Under the pieces are notes generated by a model that saw only the letters and a list, made by a program, of their open reading frames with translations, was not told the origin of the DNA and ran no database searches. The translations under genes were made by a program, and so were the position numbers. From Pectinatus sottacetonis (GTDB taxonomy: Bacteria > Bacillota > Negativicutes > Selenomonadales > Selenomonadaceae), in NCBI RefSeq assembly GCF_015732155.1, contig NZ_WIQK01000001.1, positions 940,001-1,004,000 on the forward strand: a DNA stretch of 64,000 bases, given 5' to 3'. Shown here one piece after another: positions 1 to 13,063 of the stretch. Each line of letters starts with the position of its first letter. Position 1 is the stretch's first letter.

Positions 1-3628
<3,628 letters not shown>

Positions 3629-3779
3629 TTTATCGGAGAGCCAATTTGGCTCTTTCATTTGTTGTTTAAAGAATTGTTTCAGGTTTATATTTAAACCGCA
3701 CATCTGGTATATTTTAGAAAACATATAATGATGTATTGTTCAGTTTTCAAGGTGCCTGCCTCAACGAGTCAGCTTTTAT

Positions 3780-3808
3780 ATTCTATCAAAAACCTTTTCG
3801 TTTGTCAA
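3780..3808 (-). promoter_or_regulatory. rRNA operon promoter P2
   Basis: On the minus strand a TTGACA -35 (3803-3808) is followed by exactly 17 bp and a TAGAAT -10 (3780-3785). It lies about 150 nt upstream of mature 16S. A segment resembling boxA/anti-terminator leaders (TTGAAAACTGAACAATAC, about 3736-3753) follows it. Confidence 0.85.
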
Positions 3809-3873
3809 GAACTTTTTTAAGTTAAATTTCTTTAGCCCTCTAAGTCCCGGCCGCTCTCTCGAGCGCAGAAATT

Positions 3874-3902
3874 ATTATATCTAATCCTGTATATTTTGTC
3901 AA
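3874..3902 (-). promoter_or_regulatory. rRNA operon promoter P1
   Basis: On the minus strand a perfect consensus TTGACA (3897-3902), a 17-bp spacer and a perfect TATAAT (3874-3879) form a sigma-A promoter. It stands 94 bp upstream of P2, giving the tandem promoter layout common for rRNA operons. The recO operon reads toward it on the same strand and I see no strong terminator between them. Confidence 0.88.
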
Positions 3903-4010
3903 TACTTTTTCTTATCTTTTTTCTTCCTTTTTTATCTTTTTCCCTGTTCTATTTATCATAACACTGCCGCCAAGCTTTATTTTACAGCCTTGTAAACCAA
4001 TTTTATCTGT

Positions 4011-4748
4011 TCATTTTGTAATTTGCTGAATAAAATCCAGCGACTTCAATCTTTTTTCTAAAATATATTCAATATAATGCAACATTATATTTTCTGCTGC
4101 AACTAAATCCTTAACCTGAACATTAAAATTTTCTATTTTATTCCAGTTCAAGTTCAACAACCGCAAAATTAATTGCCGCAGAGTTTGGGAATATTTATCT
4201 TTTTGCTGTTGCCTGCATTTTGCACATAGAGCCCCCCCATCCTCATAAGAAAAAAACGCCTCTCCGGTGATTTTTTTTCCGCAGATAACGCATCTATCAT
4301 ATTGCAATTGATTTCCTGTATACTCGAGTATCTGAAAAAAAGCCGCTAATGCGGCTATTCGTGGATTGCGTTTAAGCATTGCTGGTATTACCTTTAGCAG
4401 TTTATCATAAACTTCTTCTTGAGGCTGCCCCTCTTCAAAGATTTCTGAAACAAATTCAGCAACAAATGAGGCATATGCTAACGCAGTATAATCCATAGAA
4501 AAATCAGCTAAAAACCCATTATGTTCGCAGTTCCTTATAATATCCATATATTGCCCCTGTGCCAGCTGTGCATCCACAATACTGAACAACTGCGTTGTTC
4601 CTGCCAACCGGCTCTTTGGCCTGCGTGCTCCATAGGCTGCTGCCTTTATTTTCCCTTTTTCCCGAGAAAATAATGTAATTATTTTATCTGCTTCGCCCCA
4701 ATTTACTGTCCCAAGAATAATTGCTGTCGTATTATATAAAGACATCAT
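4011..4748 (-). CDS. recO: DNA repair protein RecO
   Basis: This 245-residue protein matches RecO in length and layout. It has an N-terminal OB-fold (about residues 1-80), a helical C-terminal part, and a four-cysteine zinc site (CVICGKK...CAKC, about residues 153-178). RecO loads RecA onto SSB-coated single-stranded DNA with RecF/RecR and anneals strands. The start codon overlaps the stop of the upstream DUF502 gene as ATGA, with an AGGGG SD 6 nt before it. It is last in the phoH-ybeY-era-DUF502-recO operon, just upstream of the rRNA promoters. Confidence 0.93.
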   Translation of the reverse strand: MMSLYNTTAIILGTVNWGEADKIITLFSREKGKIKAAAYGARRPKSRLAGTTQLFSIVDAQLAQGQYMDIIRNCEHNGFLADFSMDYTALAYASFVAEFVSEIFEEGQPQEEVYDKLLKVIPAMLKRNPRIAALAAFFQILEYTGNQLQYDRCVICGKKITGEAFFSYEDGGALCAKCRQQQKDKYSQTLRQLILRLLNLNWNKIENFNVQVKDLVAAENIMLHYIEYILEKRLKSLDFIQQITK

Positions 4749-5359
4749 AAATTGCCCCTGGATTTCTTATCATTATGACTTCCAGGCATAACTGCACCTG
4801 CAGTTATAATATATTGCAAAGCATCTTCTCCTTGGATATCTATAAATGTAATATCTTTTTTCGGTACAAAAACATTGAAACCTGATGTCATATTCAAACT
4901 CCAAGGTATAAAAACAGAAACATATTCCTCTTCCCCCAGATACTCGGCCATCACAGGAGAAACTGGTGTCATTAAAAATCCTAAACACCGCACACCTGGA
5001 TGAGGATAAGGTACAAGTACAGCATTTTCAAACATATTCCCTGATTTAAATATTGTGTCTGATAAACGCTTCACACTACCATATATAAATTTCACTACGG
5101 GAATCTTCCCAATCATTTCTTCTCCCAATGCCAAAAACCGCTTAGAAATCCAATTGGAAGATAATCCTCCCACAGCCAAAATAATAATAATAGCCATTAT
5201 TATTCCCATTCCAGGGAATTTAATGGGAATATAATGTCCCATCAACACATCCATCATCGACCATACAGTAGATAAAACCAAATAAGTAATAAAAATAGGC
5301 GTTATTATCATAATACCATTTATAAAACACTTAGATAATTTGTTCATTAATCTTTTCAT
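4745..5359 (-). CDS. DUF502 family membrane protein
   Basis: This roughly 204-residue protein has two N-terminal membrane helices (an IIITPIFITYLVLS segment, then IIMAIIIILAVGGLS). A soluble C-terminal domain follows, with the PVVKFIYGSVKRL and PYPHPGVRCLGF motifs typical of DUF502. The function of DUF502 proteins is not established; plant relatives are linked to membrane trafficking. The start is uncertain. I chose the ATG giving MKRLMNK; a TTG 21 bp upstream, overlapping the end of era, is the alternative. It is translationally coupled to recO. Confidence 0.85.
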   Translation of the reverse strand: MKRLMNKLSKCFINGIMIITPIFITYLVLSTVWSMMDVLMGHYIPIKFPGMGIIMAIIIILAVGGLSSNWISKRFLALGEEMIGKIPVVKFIYGSVKRLSDTIFKSGNMFENAVLVPYPHPGVRCLGFLMTPVSPVMAEYLGEEEYVSVFIPWSLNMTSGFNVFVPKKDITFIDIQGEDALQYIITAGAVMPGSHNDKKSRGNL

Positions 5360-5376
5360 GATACAATGTTTCCACC

Positions 5377-6312
5377 TCAATTATTAAAACCAAACTCCTT
5401 TAACAAGCGTTCACGGTCACGCCAGTCTTTTTTTACTTTAACCCATAAATCCAAGTATATTTTTGAGCCTAAAAGCTTCTCTATTTCAGTTCTAGCCGCA
5501 GCCCCAATCTGTTTTAGAAGAGCCCCTTTTGTCCCTATTACTATTTTTTTTTGTGACTCACGTTCTACATATATAGTAGCTCGAATATAAACATCATTAT
5601 TTTTTCTAGTCGCCATTTCATCAACATCAACAGCCACGGCATGAGGAACTTCATCACGGGTTGATAATAAAACTTTTTCACGCACAAGTTCTGCTACTAT
5701 CAAGCGCTCTGGCTGATCTGTTATCATGTCTTCCGGAAAATATTGCGGTCCTTCAGACAGGTTGGCATTTATTTCTTCTAAAAGCTCTGGCAGATTATTT
5801 TTTTCTCTAGCTGAAATAGGGATAACAGCAGCAAATTGATTTTCAGTGCTATTACTATTTTCTGCTGCACGATTTCTTTGATACTCCCACTCATACTTAG
5901 CAATTATTGGTAAAATATTACTTTTTTCTAATAAATCTATTTTGTTTATGACAAGAATTACCGGTTTTTTTGTAGCCTGCAGTTGTTTCATTATATATCG
6001 TTCACCACTGCCAATTTTTTCTGTGGCATCTATAAGAAATAATATTACATCTACTTCTTTCAATGTGTTTTGCGCCGCTCGCATCATATATTCTCCCAAT
6101 TTATGAAGTGGCTTATGAATCCCCGGTGTATCTATAAATATTACCTGCATATTTTCCTGAGTCAATACACAAAGTATCTTATTCCTTGTCGTCTGCGGCT
6201 TATCAGACATAATAACAATTTTTTGCCCTATAAGGCTATTTATAAGTGTAGATTTTCCAGCATTAGGACGCCCGATAACTGCCACAAACCCCGATTTATA
6301 TTCTTTCTTCAT
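5377..6312 (-). CDS. era: GTPase Era
   Basis: This 311-residue GTPase assists 16S rRNA maturation and 30S assembly. It shows G1 GRPNAGKST (about residues 14-22), G3 DTPGIH, G4 NKID and a C-terminal KH RNA-binding domain (GTKGALLKQIG, about residues 250-300). The Era KH domain binds the 3' end of 16S rRNA. An AAGGAG SD sits 4-5 nt before the ATG. Its neighbours ybeY and phoH are the usual Firmicutes partners. No cdd or dgkA gene intervenes here. Confidence 0.97.
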   Translation of the reverse strand: MKKEYKSGFVAVIGRPNAGKSTLINSLIGQKIVIMSDKPQTTRNKILCVLTQENMQVIFIDTPGIHKPLHKLGEYMMRAAQNTLKEVDVILFLIDATEKIGSGERYIMKQLQATKKPVILVINKIDLLEKSNILPIIAKYEWEYQRNRAAENSNSTENQFAAVIPISAREKNNLPELLEEINANLSEGPQYFPEDMITDQPERLIVAELVREKVLLSTRDEVPHAVAVDVDEMATRKNNDVYIRATIYVERESQKKIVIGTKGALLKQIGAAARTEIEKLLGSKIYLDLWVKVKKDWRDRERLLKEFGFNN

Positions 6313-6402
6313 AATACTCCTTTTTATTGCTAATTTTCATAAATTTATTAATGTTTACAACTGTTCTAACTAAAATTCCGTTTTATTAATCTGTTTATTT
6401 TT

Positions 6403-6864
6403 CTAGCGCAGTATCTGCAGCTGTTCCATTATAAATTTTTCTTCCTTCTGCATTTTTATGCGATCTGCCTCTTCTATATGGTCATACCCCAACAAATGAA
6501 GCATACCATGTGTAGTGATAAATGCAATTTCTCTTTCAACACTATGTCCATATTCTCTTGCCTGTTCAAAAATTTTTTCCATTGAAATAACTATATCGCC
6601 TAAAATATCAATATCAGGTCCACCTGAAAGTTCTGGCTCCTGCGCCTCATTAAGGGCAAAGGAAAGGACATCTGTCGATCTGTCAATATTGCGATATTTT
6701 TTATTTAATTCGTGTATGTTTTTATTATCAGTTAAAGTTATACTTACTTCACTATTTTGTAAACCATAAATTTTAGCTATCTTTTTCACTGTACGGTTTA
6801 TAGTTTCAACCACGTCATCATCGACTGCCAGTGTTTCAGGTATTTTATCAATTAATATTTCCAT
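6403..6864 (-). CDS. ybeY: Endoribonuclease YbeY
   Basis: This 153-residue metal-dependent RNase takes part in 16S 3'-end maturation and ribosome quality control. The diagnostic zinc motif HGMLHLLGYDH lies at about residues 115-125, with all three histidines present. It overlaps the end of phoH by 17 bp and uses a GGAG SD inside phoH, so the two are translationally coupled. Confidence 0.96.
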   Translation of the reverse strand: MEILIDKIPETLAVDDDVVETINRTVKKIAKIYGLQNSEVSITLTDNKNIHELNKKYRNIDRSTDVLSFALNEAQEPELSGGPDIDILGDIVISMEKIFEQAREYGHSVEREIAFITTHGMLHLLGYDHIEEADRIKMQKEEKFIMEQLQILR

Positions 6865-7864
6865 ATTTATTCTCCATTATCTGTTTTCCCGTCTTTGTCA
6901 GAGCTGCTGTTTCATATATGTCATAAGCCTTAATGATACGTGCTACTACATCATGCCTTATAACGTCAGTATCATTAAAATACACACAGCCAATCCCTTT
7001 TATATCATGCAATATATTAACTGCTTCAGCTAATCCTGAAACTGCTCCCCGCGGCAGATCCACCTGACTTAAATCACCATTTACTATCATTTTCGAGCCA
7101 AAACCCAAACGTGTAAGAAACATCTTCATTTGACGTCCCGTAGTATTTTGTGCTTCGTCTAATATGGCAAAAGCCCTTTCGAGTGTACGTCCTCTCATGT
7201 ATGCCAACGGTGCTGTTTCTATAATATTTTTTTCCATGAGTTTTTTATATGTTTCTGCTCCCAATATATCCTGCAAGGCATCATACAATGGACGCAGATA
7301 GGGATCTACTTTCTCTTGTAAATCTCCTGGCAGATATCCCAGCCTTTCGCCTGCCTCTACTGCCGGCCTGGTAAGAATTATCCGATCGACCTCATGATTT
7401 CTAAGAGCCATAACAGCCATAACTACTGCTAAATAAGTCTTTCCTGTGCCTGCTGGTCCTATCCCAAAAGTAATAGAACTTTTTCTTATTGTATCAATAT
7501 AAACTTTTTGTCCTAGCGTTTTGGGCCGGATAGTACGTCCCTTGGCAGACACAAATAAAGTATCACTAAATAAGCTATGCAATTTTTCAGCTTCATTTTT
7601 TTTCACCAGCTTAATTGCATACTTCACTTCATGAATGGTTATTTGCGCACCCTGACGATATAATCCCAATAATTCTTCAAAAACTTTTGCTGCAGCAGCA
7701 ACTTGATTTTCTTCTCCGTTTATTATTATTTCCGTTCCACGACCCGCAATTTTGCATGAAAAATCATCATTTAAAACTCGAAAAAACTCATCGTGTTCCC
7801 CTAATAAGGCAACTGTTTCCTGCTTATTTTGAAAAATTATTTTTCGTTCATCAAATCCTCGCAA
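6848..7864 (-). CDS. phoH: PhoH-family ATPase (PhoH-like protein)
   Basis: This 338-residue protein has an N-terminal KH-like segment and a PhoH helicase-like ATPase domain with Walker A GPAGTGKTYLA (about residues 137-147) and Walker B AILDEAQN. PhoH proteins are ATPases implicated in RNA metabolism, and their linkage to ybeY and era is conserved. The start codon is TTG, preceded by a strong AGGAGG 11 nt upstream; no better ATG exists in frame. It is the first gene of its operon. Confidence 0.94.
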   Translation of the reverse strand: MRGFDERKIIFQNKQETVALLGEHDEFFRVLNDDFSCKIAGRGTEIIINGEENQVAAAAKVFEELLGLYRQGAQITIHEVKYAIKLVKKNEAEKLHSLFSDTLFVSAKGRTIRPKTLGQKVYIDTIRKSSITFGIGPAGTGKTYLAVVMAVMALRNHEVDRIILTRPAVEAGERLGYLPGDLQEKVDPYLRPLYDALQDILGAETYKKLMEKNIIETAPLAYMRGRTLERAFAILDEAQNTTGRQMKMFLTRLGFGSKMIVNGDLSQVDLPRGAVSGLAEAVNILHDIKGIGCVYFNDTDVIRHDVVARIIKAYDIYETAALTKTGKQIMENKYGNIN

Positions 7865-7905
7865 ATGAAAATAATCCTCCTATTATGTATATAAATTATA
7901 ATTTA

Positions 7906-7933
7906 ATTTTATAGCATCAACTATAAATGTCAA
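7906..7933 (-). promoter_or_regulatory. Promoter of the phoH-ybeY-era-recO operon
   Basis: On the minus strand TTGACA (7928-7933) is followed by 16 bp and TAAAAT (7906-7911), about 40 bp upstream of the phoH start. The terminator of the previous gene lies just upstream, so this is a separate transcription unit. Confidence 0.6.
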
Positions 7934-7994
7934 GTAGTAAGTATCTGCTATTTCAAATACTCTTTTTGAATAATTATTATAAAATTATCAATAT

Positions 7995-8030
7995 AAAAAA
8001 CGCCGCATTAAATTAGACACTTAATACGGC
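7995..8030 (-). terminator. Terminator of the dehydratase activase gene
   Basis: On the minus strand a GCCGTATTAA / TTAATGCGGC stem (10 bp, one G-T pair, 9-nt loop) is followed by GTTTTTT. It lies about 20 bp after the stop codon of the 1411-residue activase gene. Confidence 0.8.
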
Positions 8031-8051
8031 AGATTTTATTCACGTTTAAAT

Positions 8052-11000
8052 TCATGCAATTATATTGTTTTGCAAATGTTCTTTTGCAACCGACAGCATT
8101 AATTTTATTCTATTAAGCTGGTTTACTTCACTAACACTGGCATCACAGTCAATAGGCACAATATTAACATCCGTATGTGACCGCATAAGTTCTCTTATCA
8201 TGCCTTTGCCTGTTATATGATTAGGTAGACAGCCAAAAGGCTGCAGACAAATAATATTTTTTACTCCTTCATCAATAAGCTTAAGCATTTCCCCCGTTAA
8301 AAACCAACCTTCACCTGCCATATTTCCCAAAGAAACATGACCGTCTGTAAGAGCAGCAATCTGACCTATAGTAATTGGTGCTGTAAATCTTTTGCTAGCT
8401 GCCAGTGCCTTGCGCATGGGGCGCCGATAAAATTCCATTAATTTTATAGACATTTCTGACTTAAACTTATCAATCCATTTACCAGAAAGTAGCTTATATG
8501 AAATAATGTCATCATATGCCATATACATAAAGAAGTCCATAAGATTAGGCATCACAACTTCCGCTCCTTCATTATATAAGACTTCTTCTATATTATTATT
8601 TGCTGTAGGATGATATTTGGCTAATATTTCGCCAACAATGCCAATGCGCGGTTTCTCCCTATTTTCATCAATAGGTATATTGTCAAAGTCATTTATAATC
8701 TTTTTTATATTATCGGAAAAATTACTATACCGGGCTTTTTTATTTCTAAGATCACTTTTGCATAAATCCATTGATTTGCCAAAAAGTTTTATAACACTGT
8801 CTTTTTCCAGTTCATATGGCAGCGTACGGTGACGCAGCTGTTGTAGTAAATCTGCATAAACAGTTGCCTTTAATACATCAACAAACAAGTCAGTTGTCAT
8901 TTTGAACGAATCTGTATCTCTCCCCCAGCAGGCAAAAACAGGTACCTGCGGCATCCCCGCATCCTGCAATGCTTTACGCATAAGATTAAGATAATTAGTA
9001 GCACGACATGCTCCACAGGTTTGAAACAGCATTATCGATGTATTATTGACATCATATTTACCTGATTTTAAAGCATGCAGCAGCTGTCCAATAACAATAA
9101 TTGCTGGATAACACATATCATTATTGACATATCGCAGTCCCTCATCAATAGCAGCCTGTTTAGGCAGTTCAGGAATAACAACATGATAACCATGCTTCTT
9201 TACTACTGTTTCTATCAATTCAAAATGAAGTGGTGACATTTGTGGTGCGAGTATTGTATGCTCATGCTGACACTCTTTTCTAAAGTAAGCCCGCTGTGGC
9301 AAAGATTTTGGTATACCCCGGCCTTGTTTCATTCCATATTTCCATGCTGCCATCAACGAACGAAGCCGTATACGTGCTGAGCCTAAATTACTAACCTCAT
9401 CAAGTTTTATCATTGTATATACACAATGATGTCTTTCTAAAATTTCTTTTACCTGTCCTGTAGTTATAGCATCAAGTCCACAACCAAATGAGCTCAGTTG
9501 GATCAATGTCAATTCTGGATGTTCTCCCACATATTCTGCTGCATGATATAAGCGTGCATGATAACTCCATTGATTAACTATACTCAAATTTTCCTTCTCA
9601 ATTGTCAAATGGTACAATGCATCTTCTGACAGAATAGCAATGCCATAACTCTGGATCATTTCAGGAATCCCATGATTAATTTCCGGGTCAATATGATACG
9701 GCCGCCCACACAAAACAACTGCCTTTAAGTTGTCTTTTTTTATTTTTTTAAAAACACTCTCTCCATAGCTGCGAACATCTTGCTTATAATGGTCAAGTTC
9801 ATTATAAGCCTTTTCTACGGCTTTACGTATTATTTTCTTGTCACATGATATTTCTTTACACTCTTCTACCAGCCTTTTATACATTGCCTTTTTATTATTT
9901 ATCGGTAAAAATGGCTGGACAAAATGAATATTTTTTTCCCGTAAAACATCCATATTAGCTCTTATATTTTCAGCATAAGATGCCACCACTGGACAATTAT
10001 AATTACTATCTGACTCATTAACTTCATCAGCTATATTGGTAGGAATACACGGATAAAATATCGTATTAATTCCTTTTTCTATTAGGTCCATTATATGCCC
10101 ATGCACTAATTTGGCCGGATAACATAACGAATCTGAAGGAACTGTAGCCATTCCCTTATAATAAAGCTGTGGTGAAGATTCGCCCGATAAAACTACCTCA
10201 TAACCAAGTTCAGTAAGAAAAGTAAACCAGAAAGGATAATCTTCATACATATTCAAACTGCGCGGTATGCCTATTTTTCCTCTGGGAGCATTTTCCATTG
10301 GCTTGTAATAATTAAATAAACGATTATATTTATATTCATATATATTAGGTACAGTATTCTTCTTTTTCTTTTCTCCACCTGCACCTTTTTCACAGCGATT
10401 ACCTATGAAATATTTACCACCATCTGGAAACTTCTGCATTGTTACAAGACATTTATTGCCACAGCCTTTGCAGCGATAGGAAATAGATGATGTTTTAAAA
10501 TTATCCAGCTTCTGTACAGGCAGAACAGTTGATTTCTCATCATTCCGCTCTATAGCTAAAAGTGCTATTCCATAAGCCCCCATAAGTCCAGATATATCAG
10601 GTCTTATAACTTCTTTATTAAGTAAAAGCTCCATAGAACGCAATACTGCATCATTATAAAAAGTCCCGCCCTGGACAACAACAGCATTTCCCAGTTCTTC
10701 CGTATTTTTTATTTGAATAACTTTAAACAAGGCATTTTTTATAACGGACAATGCGATACCTGCTGAAATATCGGCAACTGCTGCCCCTTCTTTTTGCGCT
10801 TGCTTGACCCGTGAATTCATAAAGACCGTACACCGTGTTCCCAAATCTACAGGATGTCTAGACTTTATCCCTTTCTGCGCAAAATCAGCAGCTGTCATTG
10901 ATAACCCCTGGGCAAAATTTTCGATAAACGAGCCACACCCGGCTGAACAAGCTTCGTTTAATACTATTTGTGAAATGTGTCCATCTTTAACAAAGAAACA

Positions 11001-12287
11001 TTTCATATCCTGTCCACCAATATCCAAAACGCACGTTACATCAGGACAAAATTCCTGAGCAGCTTTAAGATGAGCAAATGTTTCTACCTCGCCAAAATCA
11101 GCATGCACTGCCGCTTTTACAATATGTTCTCCATAGCCTGTTGTTCCTACACTCTTGATATAAGTTCTATTATTCATTCCAGAATAAAGCCGACGCAACG
11201 ATGTTACAACACTGTCCAATGGCACGCCCTTATTACTTCCATAAGAAGTATAAAGAAGCTGCTTTGCACTACCTATAGCAACTACTTTAGTAGTAGTTGA
11301 ACCAGCATCTATTCCTACATATAATGGGCCTTCATAGGTTTTGAGACTGCCTTTTTTTACAATATCTTTATCATGTCTTTTTTTGAAAGCACGATACTCT
11401 TCATCATTTTTAAATAATACAAAAGGAACTTTATTCGTGTCTACTTTTACCCTTTTTCCTCGTCCAAGACACTGTTCTAAAGTTCTATAGTCAATTATGG
11501 CAGCTTCCTGTGACAGAGCTGCTCCCATTGCTACAAAATAACACGCCTCCGGCGTCTCCATTGTGTGTGCTTGATCAATTTTCAAAGTTTTTATAAACTG
11601 TCTTTTTAATACAGATAAGAAATGAAGTGGTCCGCCTAAAAAAGCTATATTACCCTTTATCGGACGTCCCTGCGCCAAATTACCAATAGTCTGATTTACA
11701 ACTGCCTGAAAAATCGACAAGGCGATATCTTCTTTTGATACCCCGTCATTAATCAGTGACTGTACATCAGTCTTAGCAAATACCCCACAGCGTGATGCAA
11801 TAGTATAAACCTGTTTACCCTGCTGAGCCAATTTATTAAGGCCCTTAGCATCGGTATGCAGAAGAGCTGCCATATGATCTATAAAGGATCCTGTACCTCC
11901 TGCGCATACACCATTCATCCTCTGTTCTGGTGCCATACCAAAATAGGTTATTTTTGCATCCTCTCCACCTAACTCAATCGCCGCATCTGTTCTTGGTATC
12001 CATTTTTTTACAGCCTGTGTACAAGCTATAACTTCCTGAACAAAAGGAAGCTGCATAGCTTCAGCCATTCCCATCCCCGCTGAACCAGTAAGAGTAAGAG
12101 CAAAAGTTCTGTTTTGTAATTTTTCTTTAAGATCTGTAACATCCTCACTTAAAGCCTTATAAATTTCTGAAAAATGACGTTTATACTTTTTAAACACAAT
12201 TTTATCTAATTCATCTAAAACTACTGTTTTAATAGTCGTAGACCCTATATCTATCCCAATTTTCCAAATAGGATTCATAGCTAACAC
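8052..12287 (-). CDS. Giant 2-hydroxyacyl-CoA dehydratase activase fusion protein
   Basis: This 1411-residue protein combines two BcrAD/BadFG-type ATPase (activase) domains with dehydratase-like modules. Domain 1 (about residues 5-265) has IGIDIGSTTIK and the GVCAGGTGSF cysteine motif. Domain 2 (about 322-580) has VGIDAGSTTTK, DIGGQDMK and ACSAGCGSF, the cysteines that bind the shared [4Fe-4S] cluster in HgdC-type activators. A DUF2229 segment (about 670-890) and a HgdB-like C-terminal part follow. HgdC-type activators drive ATP-dependent one-electron reduction of (R)-2-hydroxyacyl-CoA dehydratases. Fusions of this size are widespread in anaerobic Firmicutes but their substrate is unknown. 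It is monocistronic, with its own terminator. Confidence 0.9.
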   Translation of the reverse strand: MLAMNPIWKIGIDIGSTTIKTVVLDELDKIVFKKYKRHFSEIYKALSEDVTDLKEKLQNRTFALTLTGSAGMGMAEAMQLPFVQEVIACTQAVKKWIPRTDAAIELGGEDAKITYFGMAPEQRMNGVCAGGTGSFIDHMAALLHTDAKGLNKLAQQGKQVYTIASRCGVFAKTDVQSLINDGVSKEDIALSIFQAVVNQTIGNLAQGRPIKGNIAFLGGPLHFLSVLKRQFIKTLKIDQAHTMETPEACYFVAMGAALSQEAAIIDYRTLEQCLGRGKRVKVDTNKVPFVLFKNDEEYRAFKKRHDKDIVKKGSLKTYEGPLYVGIDAGSTTTKVVAIGSAKQLLYTSYGSNKGVPLDSVVTSLRRLYSGMNNRTYIKSVGTTGYGEHIVKAAVHADFGEVETFAHLKAAQEFCPDVTCVLDIGGQDMKCFFVKDGHISQIVLNEACSAGCGSFIENFAQGLSMTAADFAQKGIKSRHPVDLGTRCTVFMNSRVKQAQKEGAAVADISAGIALSVIKNALFKVIQIKNTEELGNAVVVQGGTFYNDAVLRSMELLLNKEVIRPDISGLMGAYGIALLAIERNDEKSTVLPVQKLDNFKTSSISYRCKGCGNKCLVTMQKFPDGGKYFIGNRCEKGAGGEKKKKNTVPNIYEYKYNRLFNYYKPMENAPRGKIGIPRSLNMYEDYPFWFTFLTELGYEVVLSGESSPQLYYKGMATVPSDSLCYPAKLVHGHIMDLIEKGINTIFYPCIPTNIADEVNESDSNYNCPVVASYAENIRANMDVLREKNIHFVQPFLPINNKKAMYKRLVEECKEISCDKKIIRKAVEKAYNELDHYKQDVRSYGESVFKKIKKDNLKAVVLCGRPYHIDPEINHGIPEMIQSYGIAILSEDALYHLTIEKENLSIVNQWSYHARLYHAAEYVGEHPELTLIQLSSFGCGLDAITTGQVKEILERHHCVYTMIKLDEVSNLGSARIRLRSLMAAWKYGMKQGRGIPKSLPQRAYFRKECQHEHTILAPQMSPLHFELIETVVKKHGYHVVIPELPKQAAIDEGLRYVNNDMCYPAIIVIGQLLHALKSGKYDVNNTSIMLFQTCGACRATNYLNLMRKALQDAGMPQVPVFACWGRDTDSFKMTTDLFVDVLKATVYADLLQQLRHRTLPYELEKDSVIKLFGKSMDLCKSDLRNKKARYSNFSDNIKKIINDFDNIPIDENREKPRIGIVGEILAKYHPTANNNIEEVLYNEGAEVVMPNLMDFFMYMAYDDIISYKLLSGKWIDKFKSEMSIKLMEFYRRPMRKALAASKRFTAPITIGQIAALTDGHVSLGNMAGEGWFLTGEMLKLIDEGVKNIICLQPFGCLPNHITGKGMIRELMRSHTDVNIVPIDCDASVSEVNQLNRIKLMLSVAKEHLQNNIIA

Positions 12288-13063
12288 CCCGGAACGTATA
12301 ATTATTAATAGTTATTATATTATAAATATAATTTACGTTAAAGCAGTATATTATAGGACTGGCTCAGCTACAACAACCTCACTGAACTCCAGCCTATATG
12401 ATAATTGGATAAGTATATGACATACTTCATTCTCTTAATATCTGACGATATTTGAAATTGGAACTTCTTATTCCTTACACTAAAGACTAAATGCCATGAG
12501 TATAGGCAAGATAAATCTATATGTCCCACAGTTTTACAATTAACCTTTCACTCACACTATCACTTAAAAGTAGAAAAATACCGCCTTTTTAATTAAACTA
12601 TTTAATCAATAACCTTATTTTTATGACAATTTACTATATAAATCACATATAATAACATAATCTTCATGATTATGTTATACCATAAGTAATAATTAATTTC
12701 AATAAGGAATATGTCAATTTTAGTCTTCTAAACTAGGCAGCATAGACATATAATATTTTTTTACTTTCGCAGACGCCACGTTTAAGCTTGTTTCATCTCT
12801 GCGTTGTCGCTATGCTGTCTTTAGGAGTTTCCAGCATTTCAGGCAGTATGGATTGGTCTTAGGCCAATCTATATATGCATATTTATATACATACTGACTA
12901 GTTTGGTCGCCTAACTCAGACTAAAGTCACGAGTGTACATCTTCCATTTAATCAGTCACTATAAAAGCTCATTTCTATAACAAACTTATGTTATAATAAC
13001 ATTAATAAATAAACTATTAAAATAATGTTTTTTATTTTCAATAAATAGTGCGGAGGAATCATC
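12288..13063. other. Gene-free region with inverted repeats, possibly a decayed mobile element or structured RNA
   Basis: I find no convincing coding sequence in these 776 bp, but several folded elements. A nested structure has an outer stem GGCAGCATAG (12736-12745) with CTATGCTGTC (12810-12819), and an inner stem CGCAGA (12768-12773) with TCTGCG (12798-12803). A hairpin at 12914-12934 (ACTC...GAGT, inner GACT-AA-AGTC) resembles the ends of IS200/IS605-type elements. At about 12450-12500 the minus strand has a GGAA-N7-TTCC hairpin. A promoter-like TTATAATAA near 12990 may serve minD. The mobile-element reading is inference only. Confidence 0.35.
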
